From: Planococcus citri
Lineage: Eukaryota; Arthropoda; Insecta; Hemiptera; Pseudococcidae
Assembly (NCBI RefSeq): GCF_950023065.1
Contig: NC_088680.1
Span: forward strand, 72,143,350-72,207,349
Direction of reading: 5' to 3'
DNA length: 64,000 nucleotides
The position numbers were made by a program, and so were the translations under genes. Of the stretch, positions 12,032-25,091 are shown piece by piece. Each line of letters starts with the position of its first letter. The stretch's first letter is position 1. Below the pieces are notes generated by a model. The model was not told the DNA's origin. It did no database searches and saw only the letters and a list, made by a program, of their open reading frames with translations.

Positions 12032-15000
12032 CTCAAATAGTCCCACATGATTGAAATAATTTCAAATTTCTCAATACCATTTAAAAACATTCTTAGGCGA
12101 TCTTAAATAATTTTCAAAAGTGTTTTCATGTTTTTTTTTATTGTTTTTTTGTTTTTTAAATGCAGTTATCATCGAATGGCGCCAAATTTCACTGGAATTT
12201 CATCATTTTTCTCACTTCAAATTGCAAGTATTTGACAAATTATCCATCAATGTATTCCGCAATTGCGTAAATCTTAAAAAATTGTGGTTAAAGCAACGCA
12301 CATGCTGCAAGTTTTACACTCTACCATAATGACTAATGAGCATCGTATATTGTGTATGTATGTGTACTGTACTATACTCGTATCTATACGGACAATAGAA
12401 GATTATCTAAATCTACGCGCAATTCCACGTACGAGTAGAATTCGCATTTACAAGGTACCAAATACCAATGATATATTTCGTTTACGAATAAACTGTGAAA
12501 TTCATATATAGCAATATAGCATACAGCATACAGCACATCGTGTATCAAGTATGAAGTATCAACTGTTTGCCCGCTTCTTCTGGTCCAATTGCATTTCGTA
12601 GAATTAAGCGAGATAACCAGCGAGGCAGCGAAAAAGATAACGGTCGATTTTTTTTCTCGAAAGACGATACGATGATAACCTTTTTAGTTTTACTTCCAAG
12701 TTCCACTCTGCAATACTCGTCACTCGTCTCGTACTCGTATTCAAAAATTATGAAATCTCAAATCTCGGCTGCACCGCGCCCCGCCAAGCCACGGCCTTAT
12801 ACGAGTACGAAGTGTATCAGTTTCACTAGGTAGGTTAGCGTTAGCCATAAGCCGTTTTCCACACACAAACTCTACTCGATACTCGTACATAGACATACTA
12901 TGTAGATTGTATATAGTCTAACACAAATATCGAAAAAGTTGCAGCGCATCGCATCGCATCGTACGAGTTCAACTTGATATCGTCGTCTTTCTCTACCTTT
13001 AGATTCAACATCACAAAAATGCACAATATTGCACACATAACACGGACTAGATCCGCGCACTTCATTGCGAAAATTAAATTCGAGTCATCCATCTCTTTTT
13101 CTTGGGCAAAATATTTGAGACCTGACCTGACCTAACCCCAACCTAGTTTCTCGTCAATACAAACAATCGAGTAAAAAATTGCAAATTTACGAGTGCGTTT
13201 TTTCATTATTATTATAATTTTTTTTTTTGGCGAATTGATGTATATAGGAAGTAAGCGACGTAGTCGTAATGCATTCACTCTACTAAACCGCATCATCGGC
13301 TCATCGCGTTGTCCATTCAGCAACTGCAAGCGATTAGATAGTGAATAAAAACCCAAACAGACGAGAGAGAAATAGGTGTTTCTTATGCATATGCATATGC
13401 ATAAACTTAATATACACTATACAGTTGACAAAAACAATAAAATATCGCGCTCGCGCTCGGAATAACGCCGAGACGGAGACGGAGACACTGCGATGCCGCG
13501 TATCGTATCGCGCCAATGCGCCGATGCGCCATACCACTGCCGGAAACGAAACCGAAATTTATCCTGCAGCCGCGAGCCGGTTGAAACCGGTTTCTCGATT
13601 CTCACCAAAGACGCAAAGACGCGCAGTCGACGAACCCGCGAAAGGCCGCCCACAGCCAGAGACCTTCTCCCGCGAACACACACACAAAAAAAAAGGCGCG
13701 AGCGAGAGATTTTTGTACGAGGCAATTTTTTTCATCTACCTACCTACATAATAGACCTACTACCTCAATTTAGGTACATCTACAATCTACTTCTACATAC
13801 TACGTACAATCGAATGTAAAATTTGCCCAGTCGACGGTCGTATAATATGTAAAATCGTCACAGCACTACAAAACCGATCAACACGATGATAAACCATAAT
13901 TTTCGCCATCCACAAATTCTTCACCAGCTAATCCCGCTATGGTAGAGCACTAGTGGTGCAGAATTTCAAAGTTAACGCGTTCGTATAAGGTTTTAGAAAT
14001 TCAAATCGAACGTCTCAGGAGAGCGACGAGGTATAGTGCACAGTGCACACTGCACACTGCATCAGGTTTCACACCATGACACCCACTTTGAGGACCATGG
14101 AAGCTGGCTTAGTCCCCTGTACGACTGGAGGGATCGAAATCTGTCTGCGTAGTCACTAGTCACTAGTCACCCACTCGTAGTTCGGTAAATTTCCTCGCAA
14201 TTCTCGTAACAATCCGCGATTTTATTCCACTAAAAAAGTTGCCAGAATTTTAATCAAAATTCAGTGGAAACTTTCAATTCGAGTTGAGTTGAAAGTCACC
14301 TAGATCTAGAAAACATTTCAATGTCGAGAGGTGTTAGAGGAGGAAGGAAATCTTCTCAACAAATTGTAGTTTTTTCGCGCAACAAAAGTTAGTATACGCG
14401 TAAATGTAGACTATTCGATATTCGGCCTCGATCTAGGCTCTCGCTATCCAAAATCCACAACCACTTCCAGGCAGTGTTCCTTTCACTAACAAGTTGAAAA
14501 TTTGCCAATATTTTCATAACAAGTAAATTCGTGTTTTGAAAAAATTGTTCTCTCAAATAATTCGCCATTATAATTATATTATGTACCCACGGGTATGTAC
14601 CAAAACATCAAAAAGCATCGTTTCAAAACTAGGGGAATCTGGAGTTTTTTTTTTTTTTTAAACTGGCAATCGTGATTTAAAAAAAAATTGAGATCGTCGT
14701 ATTCCAAAATATCGCCTCTAGTTTAATAATGAATTACGTCTTCCGAGTTTTGGAAAGAAAAATATATTCTCAAAACACAAAATTATTCGAAAAAGTAAAC
14801 GATTTGCAAACTTTCAAGCGCTCAGTAGAACCCTAAAAGTGGTTTTATGGGTTCGACAGCGATGGCCTAGGTCGACGACCAACCTTATAAATACAAATAC
14901 CATCTTGGGAAACCGGGTCTTTTTTTTTAACTCTTTCCTCGAGAACTCAAATTTCCCCTACAGGAACACCTCCGAGGCTAACATTTTTCCACGTGACTTT

Positions 15001-15369
15001 CAACTCGAAAATGAACATGCCCGCTGAATTTGGTCGAAATCCTGCGACATTTTTTTTTTTCGCGATCCGCCTGCTCTGCTGGCACGTTGAGAATGATGGA
15101 TCCAACGACAGGCGACACGCGACACGCATCGTAGACAACCTCGCGGATAGTTTGCTAAGTTTTGAGCGAGGTAAAAACTTTGACCCAAATTTTGTTGTTT
15201 TTTCTCATCGAATGCGAGATTTGACTGAACGCTGCTGCGTCCACGTAAGCTCGAGACGTACGGTACCTTAGCTAATACCTACCCAAATGGATCAGCCGAG
15301 TAGGTATTTTTCAAAAAGGTAGGTAGAGGCGACGAAGGTGAGTAGGCTGAGATGGCGGAGGCGGTGGCC

Positions 15370-15403
<34 letters not shown>

Positions 15404-18400
15404 CAGCGGCGTTGATACAGTAGAGAATTAGAATCGAGAGCTGATGCCGATGCCGATGCCGATGCTGATGCTGGAGGTATACGACGAGATGCGACTACGA
15501 AAAAGGGAGACAGTCGAACAGACGGCGGTGCGGCGGGGCGCGGGACGGCGCGGTGCGACGTCGGGTACAGATGATAGAGAGACGGAGGAGGCAGAGAGCA
15601 GAGCAGAGCAGAGCAGAGAGCTTTTCATTTAGGAAAGCAGCGGCAATACCCCGCACTACTCCATGTACCTACAGCTACGTACCTTTTCGTTTTGCGTAAA
15701 GCCAGCAAACGACCGGCTTTTTGTTTTTATATACATATAAACAAAATGAGTAGGTACGGTACTCGATTGCTCGCTCGCTGCTCTGCTCTACTCTGCTCTG
15801 CTTTGCTCTCATCTCTCTCGCAAAAAGGAATTTTTGCTGTGCCTCTTCACGAGCCGCCGCCGCCGCCACTCGCTACAATTTCCACCAACTACGTCGATGT
15901 ATCGATCCAGCGTTGCACGTTCGGTTTGGGTTTGGGTTTGGGTTCGGGTTGTCAGTTGTAGCACAAGCATACGACCGCCATACCAAGACTCTATGGATAT
16001 GGCTATGGCTATTGCTCTTCCAATTTTGGGTACCGGCCCTAAAAAGCGTAGGTACTGAAAACCATCGCCATGTTGGCTGGCTAAAGACAGCGTCGCGACA
16101 CCGCGCCGATCACTGGTCGCAGTAGCCAATTGGTAGTTGGTAGACGACATCTTCCCGCACTTGGAGGGCGCGTAGCGCGTACCAATGCAGTACATCCAAA
16201 ACTACCAACTAATGGTAAGAGACCACCATCCAGAATGAGCATGGTTTGAGCAAACGTACAGAAGACCTCGACATAAGCACTCGATAACGGATAAAGGATG
16301 TTCAATAAGTACATAGATACGCGTATTTCAAGTTCAGCCTTCGATGCTACGAAATGAACAGTAATTTTGAGAGAAATTTGGTTTAAACCCTGCTTCGACT
16401 ACTTGAAAACCAACTTCACTTCTGAACCCAAAATAACGAATTAACGATAGAAAGAAACGAAAAATGAACAGGAATCGATTCGATGATGACGACGATGACG
16501 CCGCCGCCGCCGCAAGTCCGCCACCAACTACGAAGAAAATATCTGCGGAAAAATTCCCCTTCTGCCTCGCACGTCTCTCGCGCATTTTGCCAATCGCCAA
16601 ATACGAGTACGTTGAGACTAAAAATATGGACTCGGGACTAGTTTACCTTGAAAAATTACGAAAAAAATTTAAGGGCCGTCATGGCATGGCATATTGTTGG
16701 TAGAAATTTTGTAGCAGCTCGCGGTTCGAAACTGGTCGTCGTCGTCGTCGTCGTCGTCGCTCCTCGCTCGTCCGACTCCAACATTCACATTCACAAATTC
16801 GCAGTTCGCAGTTCACAGTTCACAGTTGACGCCACATCATATCGCGCGCGTCTACGAGTACGAGTACAATCAATGCCAACGATCAACGCTTCTCTCGCCT
16901 TTCTCGCCTCACCTCGCGTTTCCAGTTTTTTTTCGCTCTTCAAGCGGCCACTTTTTGAACAATTTGCAAGACGACGTCTATCCATCAGCCTCGCCAGTCT
17001 CAGTCTCATCCTCACAACGTGCGTGGGTGGTTTTTACAAAAACAAAAATTGCAAAATTTGCAAAATACACTCAAAATGACTTGAAAAACCTATTCAAAAC
17101 TCGCGACTTCGTATTTTTCGAAAAGCTCGCTGGCATACGATCATACGAATACGAAATACCTACTAGGTATACTCCGTTTACTATGTAGGTATTCCGATAC
17201 GACTTTCAACGTTCAATTTGGCAACAACGACAGACAACCGAGTGAAAAACACGAGCGATACGAAAATTTCCAATCTGATAACGCCGTGGTTTTTTTCATT
17301 TTACTAGATAAGATAGCAGCAGCACCACGAAGACTGGCATGGCTCAATTGGCTCATGGCTCATGGCACGGACAAACTGACACCGGAGAACATACGAGTAT
17401 CACACGCATAATCAGACCCGACCCATTCGTGATTCCGATTCCGAACTCAATAAGGCTAGCGATATGACTTTAAAATGTCGACAAAACCTTATTAATACGA
17501 GTAGGTATAATACATTTCGCATTAGACTTAAAAAAATTCCGCCTTCGACGATGTTCTGTTTCCACGATGCACTATCGGAATAGAGTATCTACAGGAGGAT
17601 AAGAATAGTGAATTGCTCATCCGGCTGAAGCACCGCTCGTTATACACGCCTTCTCTGAAAATTTCATTTCATTTTCAATTTTTCTGAAATTTACCTATTC
17701 GTACAAATTGATCAAAAATTCACTTTTGAATTAACATTCTCGGAATTTTACCGTGACCACCTAAAACGGCCAGGGGGCGCTCATAGGGAACAATCTGAAT
17801 TTACTGGAGAAAATATGTAAAAAAAAATTGCCGGAGGCTTCGGGAATGGCAGAATGGCCTAAAACTAGTACCTATTTGTTAATGTGTGGGAGTTGAATTG
17901 AAAAAATTATTCGCATCGGATCGCTCCGCTGAAAAAACTCTTATAATTTTAGATATAGAAAAAAAGTTGGAAAGTCACCCTAAAAACAACTTTTTTGGAA
18001 TTTTTAAATTTTCAAAAATTCTCCAAAATTCCACTTTAGCATCGAAAATGTTGATTGCGGACGTTTCGGGACAAACTCTTTCGATCTTACTACGCTTGCA
18101 CGAAAACGTCAGAGGAAACGAGTAGTTTTTCTCACTGGGACCTTCTAGGCTGCTGCGTTTGCGTCTACATCTAGGTACATCCACACCACACGCTCTTCCG
18201 CAATCGTTGACCCATCTAATCCAAAATTGGGATAGGTAATACGTAATTCGAATTAGACGAACCGATCGCGGTATCCAAAGTCTAACTTGTGCAGCACGCG
18301 CTGCACCTACTGACAATTTGCTGGCGTCGCGCCGCACTGGCTTCGGATTGGTCAAAATCACCATCGCTTATGCCAAGTCGAAGCGGCCAAGTGTCGAGTC

Positions 18401-18521
18401 AGTTGAGTGGCCAAGTTGTACTACCCAAAACCATTGGCGATACGACGAAATTGGTGTAAGAAGCCAGGAAGGAAGGAAGGAAGAAAGAAAGAAAGGTATT
18501 GATCAATTGTTATACACTTAC
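12032..18521. other. Non-coding region left of the Pro-rich exon
   Basis: No exon could be supported on either strand, though on the minus strand it is downstream of the exon at 18522 and should include introns or later exons of that gene. Simple repeats include (ATGCAT)n at 13385-13402, (CGA)n at 15370-15402, (GATGCC)n at 15443-15472, (GTC)n at 16735-16759 and (GGAA/GAAA)n at 18466-18495. Confidence 0.5.
15370..15402. repeat. (CGA)n microsatellite
   Basis: About eleven tandem trinucleotide copies in a GC-rich island-like patch (15340-15600). Confidence 0.9.
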
Positions 18522-19110
18522 CCCGGAGGCTCTATCCTATCGATTGAATTGGGAGCTGAAGGCAGCATACCGTGCGACGGTATCGGTCCCGGCATCGGAG
18601 GACCGTGGGCGAACGGCGATCCGGGCGGCATGCCGAACTGGTGGCCGCTGAAGGGTTGGCCGGACGACGAGAAATGCGGATTACCGCCGAACGGCGGCCC
18701 CGACGAGTTGGGTCGTCCGACGAATTGCGGCCCGCTGCTGGACGGCGAGCCGAACGGACTAGGTCCGTTGAACGTGGTTGGTCCGGCTGAGTTGGACGTT
18801 GGTGGGAAGCCGGGCTGCGGACCCGGTCCAGGTGTGGAGGACCCGGACGGCGCCGGCGAGGCGGTGTACTGCGGCGTCGACGAGCCGGTCGGCGGACCCG
18901 AGTACGGCCCGCCGGCCGGCGAACCAGCTCCTACCGGCGGCCCCTGAAACGGCGACTGTCCTTGGTAACCGGCCGGCGGTCCAGAGTAATTTTGCCCTGA
19001 ATTCGCAGCAAAACTTTGTTCTGGACCTGGCCCCTTCCATGATGGCGGGGCAGAGTCCTCCAGTGTGCCTGGCAGCGTGATGGGTGCAGCAGCTACACGT
19101 CGATTACAAC
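18522..19110 (-). CDS. Internal exon of an unidentified Pro/Gly/Ser-rich protein
   Basis: An open frame of 196 codons is bounded by a strong acceptor (GGTTGCAG) at 19110 and a consensus donor (GGG|GTAAGT) at 18522. The frame starts with two bases of a split codon and ends with two. The product is low complexity, with repeated SGPP, GPPF and PSPFG words, GPGPQPGFPP, and a less repetitive end PNSIDRIEPPG. Local GC content is much higher than in the flanks, and composition (Pro, Gly, Ser, Phe, Gln) is typical of disordered segments of transcription, RNA-processing or coat proteins. No domain is recognised. No neighbouring exon could be identified on either side, so its introns must be long or its exons short. 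The opposite strand is also open here, but without matching splice sites. Confidence 0.6.
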
Positions 19111-22100
19111 CTGCAACCAAACGCGCGAACAATTAGCTCGTTATTCTACATGTACGTATAGTCGTATACGCTTAAACGCTTTTACGAGTAGTACGTCTAG
19201 GTACATAGGTTTAGAGGTATCTATACGTATACAATACATTACATACGACTATGAGGAGTGTAACATACACGACAACCCTTTATGCAGGTGACACCAGCGG
19301 TGGCGATGATGGGAGGGGGCGGGAGGGGAAAGGGGCAGGGGTGTCAACTGTCAAGCCTAGAAGCCACTTGTCGGAAAAATATGAGTGGTTCCTATTCCTG
19401 TATTGGGCGATATCAACCAAATACGATTTATCGTCTCTCTTCAGTCCTCCTTCCGATCACATCACAACATACTGTACGAATCGTGAACCTGGTCGCAAGT
19501 ACCTCTACCTATTCCATTCGATGCTCACAATCACAAACATAACCCTACAAGTACGAGCAGATTTCATGAAATTTTCGATAATACATACAAAAATACTCGT
19601 ACGGCGGGGTACGCGGATCACTCGCGTCGCGTGTACAATGTACGAGTACATATTTAGCGAGAATCTTCGCGTTTGCTACGCTCCAAATTCTTTTCTATTT
19701 TTACATAATCATATCGACGATCTCTTTCGGGGAGGGAGGCATTTCAAATAAAAATTGACAACGTCAACATCCGAGGTTTTCCTCAAAACACAAATTTGAA
19801 TTACAAATAAAAAACAAATCGCAAATTAGTCCACCTTCTTCGTCTAATTTCGAAAACGAAAATAGCGATCAATTTTCAATTTCCTACGTTTCAGATGAGA
19901 ACGAGAATAGTCGAAAAAAACCGAGTAGTTTTCCCAATTTTTGTACTTGTCCGAATGAGAGAGTGAATCGACTCGACGAGCCAATTTTTTCGTTCCTGTC
20001 GAGCATGTGATTTTTGAGCGAGAAAACCGTCAAATTCGAGATAGAAACTAGAGCTGCAGGTGCTGAAATTATTCTCGTATACGAAGCTACCATCGCAATG
20101 GTACTGGTACAGTGGTACATTTTGTGTTTTACAAATTCGATGTCTGGTGAATGGTGATGCAACGTCAAACGTCGCACCGACATCGACATCGACATCGACA
20201 CACCTCGATGTCCTATATTCCAATAATACGTAAATCTACGTCGAGCTCGTACGAGTATGTACAATTGTACACTTTACAGCCACATACAGCACGTACTCGT
20301 ACTCGTACTCGTACTCGTATATCGTATATGCATCGCCTATGCTTGCTTCACTATCGTGCCTCACGCCCTGCCCCTGCCTGAGCGTATCGCGAATCGTTTC
20401 GCGTCGCGTCGTAAATCGCAAAAAATCATGCAGCGGCAAACTTTATTACCGGTAATAAATTGTCAAATCTACGGACTACGAAAGAAGAAAAAGGGCGATT
20501 GCGATTCGGTACGTCTAACGTGTTGATTCGATCGATGAATACATATTGACAAATCAATTTATATATTAAAAAAAAAAATGATGATAATATTGATAATAAT
20601 AAATGATCAGTACCGTAATAAGAGTACCAGTACCGAGAACGCATAATACACACGAATTATTCTCATCTCAGTAATGCGTAAAATTCGGTCAATTTTCTAT
20701 TTCCCTTCGCCGAAATCACTACTCGATTCGTAGCCTACATAATCTTCGTGCGTCTTCTTTCAACAGCATACCGACTCCGAGAAGCCAAATTTTATCTCTT
20801 CTTTCACAATCTCAAAACTCGAGGGAAAAACTTACTAAACGAAACATCTCACAGTCACAGCATCGCGACGTAAGTACGTCTACGTATCAAACAACAACAA
20901 CAACAACAATGTAACTTGATTTGCAAACAAATGGACACTGACTGGACGCGAAGCAATTACTTCGCTAAGCCAATTCGACCGTATTGATTTCGTTATCGGA
21001 AATAAAAACTGAAATTTACATACAAATGATAATAAAATTGCGTTATCGATACGAGATTAAAAGCTGAAAAATCTCAGACCGATATTGCTGCGTAACATAA
21101 TGAATCGTGGAAAAAAAGTTATACGAACAAATATTTTTTCTCATTCGGTGGTAATTTTCAAAAATCAACGCAATATTCGCTTAATGCACGCGTTGGCGCC
21201 GTTGGCGGTTGGGGGCAAATGTGGCGATTGGCGATTACTCGTATTATCAGTAAAACAGAGTCCAACAAAGCCGCCATTTGGAACGTTTGCGAAAAAACCT
21301 CAAATAAAATGAAATGAAATGAAACTGAAAAAAGATAGGTGGATATTTGTAGAGTTAGAGTAGGTCTGTAGGTCTAGGTACACCCATATCTGCAGAAATG
21401 TACCTACGTATTCGTAACAGCTTCGAGCTTCGACGACCAGTAAGTCCGTAGCGACTAGCGAACAATACAAAGTGTTGAAATTTTGACGAGTGATTTTGAA
21501 AATCACGCTACTCGCGTACGCGTATTTTCGAACGAAATAGACGACTGAAAATAAAATAATCGTCGCATTTGCAAACACACCTATTTCAACAACGCAGCAC
21601 AAGTTGCAAAACAAAATGTAAACAAACAATGAATTTTGACATTCGATAGTAAACAATCGAATGTTATCAGTACGTAAGGCAATTTCAACGTGAAAACGAA
21701 ATAAGAACCGAACGATAAAAACCTACGGTAATCGCTATCGATTCTGTGGCAAAGAAATTCGTCCAAAATGGGTAATCGCGTCGCCAATACAAAAATTTCC
21801 AACATGTTCGAAAAATAGATTCTACATAGGTCTAGGCGGTCCGAAGCTGCACCGTACTCGTACGTAAATGTACGTGGTGTACGTTGTCGTAAAACACAAA
21901 CATCGCAGATAACAGTATACGGTACCTCTGAAATTATAAACTAAAAATACATCGATAGGTAAAATTATTAATAATGGTGTAGTTGTAGTTACATTTTTTA
22001 CTTCTCGAACCTCCGCGTCCCTGTCTCATAATGAATCGCAAATCGAAATACTTGTACAGTTATTTCGACTTTGTGCTTTCGAATGAACACTTTTGAAACC

Positions 22101-24600
22101 GCAACAACACCGATCGTACCGCATATTATTATTGCAAATTATTAAACAATTACGCGAATCTTGGTCGTACAAAACGGGCGATATTTCGCTAACGTAATTT
22201 CTACCACAATTATTATCATTACTGTAACTACGTGAAAATGCGATAACAGGTAAATTTATTGCCTTCATCGTACGGCAAAGGATTCAATATGCGTTTATTA
22301 TGACATATAGTCGCTGCTCAAACCGTACTTTTTCCGATTCAAAAGCAAAGAAATTTTCAGCGCGCGCTAATCCAAGTAAGTGAGAAAGCAAATTAAAAGA
22401 AAGAGAAGGCTGTATAAACGCACTACGCAAGTCCATTTTCTCAACATCACTCGACACTATGATTTACGTTCGAGTTTTAAACTAGACCGGCACATTTTCA
22501 CGCACAAATCACTCGGAATTTTCACTAATTTACGCGTTTAATCGTATTAATTTATTTAAAATAATTAACAATTTCAGGTTAACGATCGCGATTCTAAAAA
22601 TGCGAAGCACGCGTCCGAATACTGAAGCAGTGTTGTCCGAGTACGAGCGTAAATATAATCTCTTCCGAATGCTCGAAACGTCCGCAAAGTCTAAAAAGTT
22701 GCGCGCAATGTTACCACACCGACAGAAAGACGGTACAAAATATTACGATGGTTTTGATTTTCGTATTTTTTGTGGTCAAAATATTTCAAATGATGTAAAA
22801 CTTTCATCGTTTTTCCAATGAATCGCGATTTTGAAACAATGTTAAGCGTTAAAATTTGAGGAAATCTATCGAAATTCAAAGTTACTTCGTGCGAGTGTTC
22901 TGGAAAATGCCAAGTTTTCGTTCACGCATAATGGTTAACCTGTGTTCCGTGGATTTCAATTTTTTGTAATGACTTTTTTTCATTTTTTGTTTTATTTCCG
23001 CAAAATGATGCGTTTCCATGAAATAATTCGATTTATTGGAGTTGGTGAATAAAGTACTAACGCTAATTATACGTAAATTCAGCTTTGAGAGAGATGAACG
23101 TGAAAATTTTCAATCGCAGAAATCGTACAAAAATAGGTAACAACAAAAATGGATAGGTGTGAATTTGAACCAGAAAAAACAGTGTTTCATTTTTGAGTGA
23201 GCAACATGAACTAACAGCAAAAAAACCGACACTCCAACAACTCGGACATGTTGAAAAAAAATAATTTCATTCGTATTTCGTATTTTAAAAATTCCAGGGA
23301 TTGAGAATAGATGATTTTTAAAACTTTAAATACTTAAGAATAACGTAAAACGAAACGACGACTGAAACTGGAAGATAATCTCAAACATTGTACCCCGAAC
23401 TGGTGAACGTTTTACTCGTAATATCGAAAAAGAATGATGATACGGAAAGTTTTTCGAGGAGTGAAAACCCATTTCGACGCCAATTATTATCGTTAATGCC
23501 GTAATGTGGAGTATAAATGAAAGGCAAACGCCCAAAACAGGTGCCGAAAACAAACCCAAAACGTAATCACGAACAGCTACGATTCACGATTCCACTATAG
23601 ATTCGAGATGTGAGAGTAGGAGTACTTTTCAGTTTTCAGTTTCACTCGTCGTTCGTCATCAAACACAAAATGATAATCAAGTAATTAATATCGCACCTTT
23701 TTTACCTCGTGCCAGGGCCGTGGTAACAAATACAGAAGAACTAAATGAGAAGGCTTCAGCCTAATGTCGATGATTTTGTTGAACGCAGGAAAACGATTTA
23801 CCGGCCAGGCAATTCCTCAGAAATGTTGACAGCAGCGGCGACAATAACACTCGTAAACCGATGTGAATTTTCTTTTCGAACCGGCGCAACGAAGAAAATG
23901 GTTTTTCGCGAAGTTGATTACCGGAATGGCCATCGACGCGGTGGCAAAACCGTTGGATTTCTTTAAACCGATAACAAATGTGGCCATTTAATACTTTTAT
24001 CGCAACTACGAATAACGCACATCACACAGTTACATAAATAACACATATTTGCGAGCGGTACACTGACATATCACTGAACGTACACGCCGATAACGGTTTA
24101 ATTTTGACGACAAGTCGGCGTCGCGTACAACCCGCCTCGGTTAGCGGCGTCGAACGAAGCACGTCGTCGAAAAACGATCGGATATTACGAGTACGAAATA
24201 CATGGCGCAAACGAACGGATACCCGATACCGATATGTCGAGAGCAACGCAATCACCAAGAACCGAGATACATAGCTGTTGATATGATACGATATTTTTCA
24301 AGCCGAGTTGCAGTGTGTACCTACCTGCAATAGCACAGTATTCACTATACAGCTACGCGCTACAGCTGTAGCTGTACGACGATTACGAATTATGATACGA
24401 TCCGACGACGTCAACGTGTATCAGTATCAGCTATCAGATCAGAACATAACAGGACAGAAAGACGAACAGTCGAACACAGGCATTCATACGGCGCGTCCGA
24501 ACGAACCGGTGCGTTGTATCTACGTTGATGCTCGAGTACTAGGTATCTCTAGCGAGTAGGTAAATTGCAATATCGCGTATCGCGTACGGCCACTCAAAAA
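19111..24600. other. Non-coding region right of the Pro-rich exon
   Basis: It is presumably intron or upstream sequence of the minus-strand gene at 18522-19110. It contains (CGACAT)n at 20178-20201 and (TACTCG)n at 20293-20319. No exon is recognised; the short ORFs have no protein-like features. Confidence 0.5.
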
Positions 24601-25050
24601 CCTCGAGTAAGTATAGTCGAGAGTGTAGAAGAAATATGAGGGGAGTAAGAGAGAAGAAGAAAAATGCAAAATAAAAATATTACAACCGGGTACCGTAGGT
24701 ATTACACTCGGGTATTGTTATTACTATTAGCAATAGCAATAGCAATAGCGAAGCGATAGTCAAAATAGGTAGTCGAGTTACGTCGGGTACGCCACGGTAT
24801 CGCGTTCGCGTATTCGTATTGTATTGTGCCGCTTGGTTGACGCTATCGCCACGACCGCTGGTACGCGGTCGTCATTTTTTCAAATCGTCCTTCTAGCCTT
24901 CCGTTCCGCAAGGTGAACGTTGCTACCGCTACCACCGCTACTGTCGTCCCGTTTCCGTCACCGTCACGTCGTCTCCGCTCCGGCAATGGCTTTGGCTTTG
25001 GCTGTACGCTAAACGCTATATCAAAATAACGCCGCCGCCGTCGTCGGTGT

Positions 25051-25054
25051 CGTC

Positions 25055-25090
<36 letters not shown>
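25051..25090. repeat. (CGT)n microsatellite
   Basis: A near-perfect tandem trinucleotide tract of about 40 bases. Confidence 0.9.

Positions 25091-25091
<1 letters not shown>

Noticed and set aside
18318..18947. 209-codon plus-strand ORF over the Pro-rich exon
   Set aside because: Mirror of the minus-strand exon. It runs through the donor region and a GGAA repeat, has no splice context of its own, and its composition is a by-product of the GC-rich repeats.
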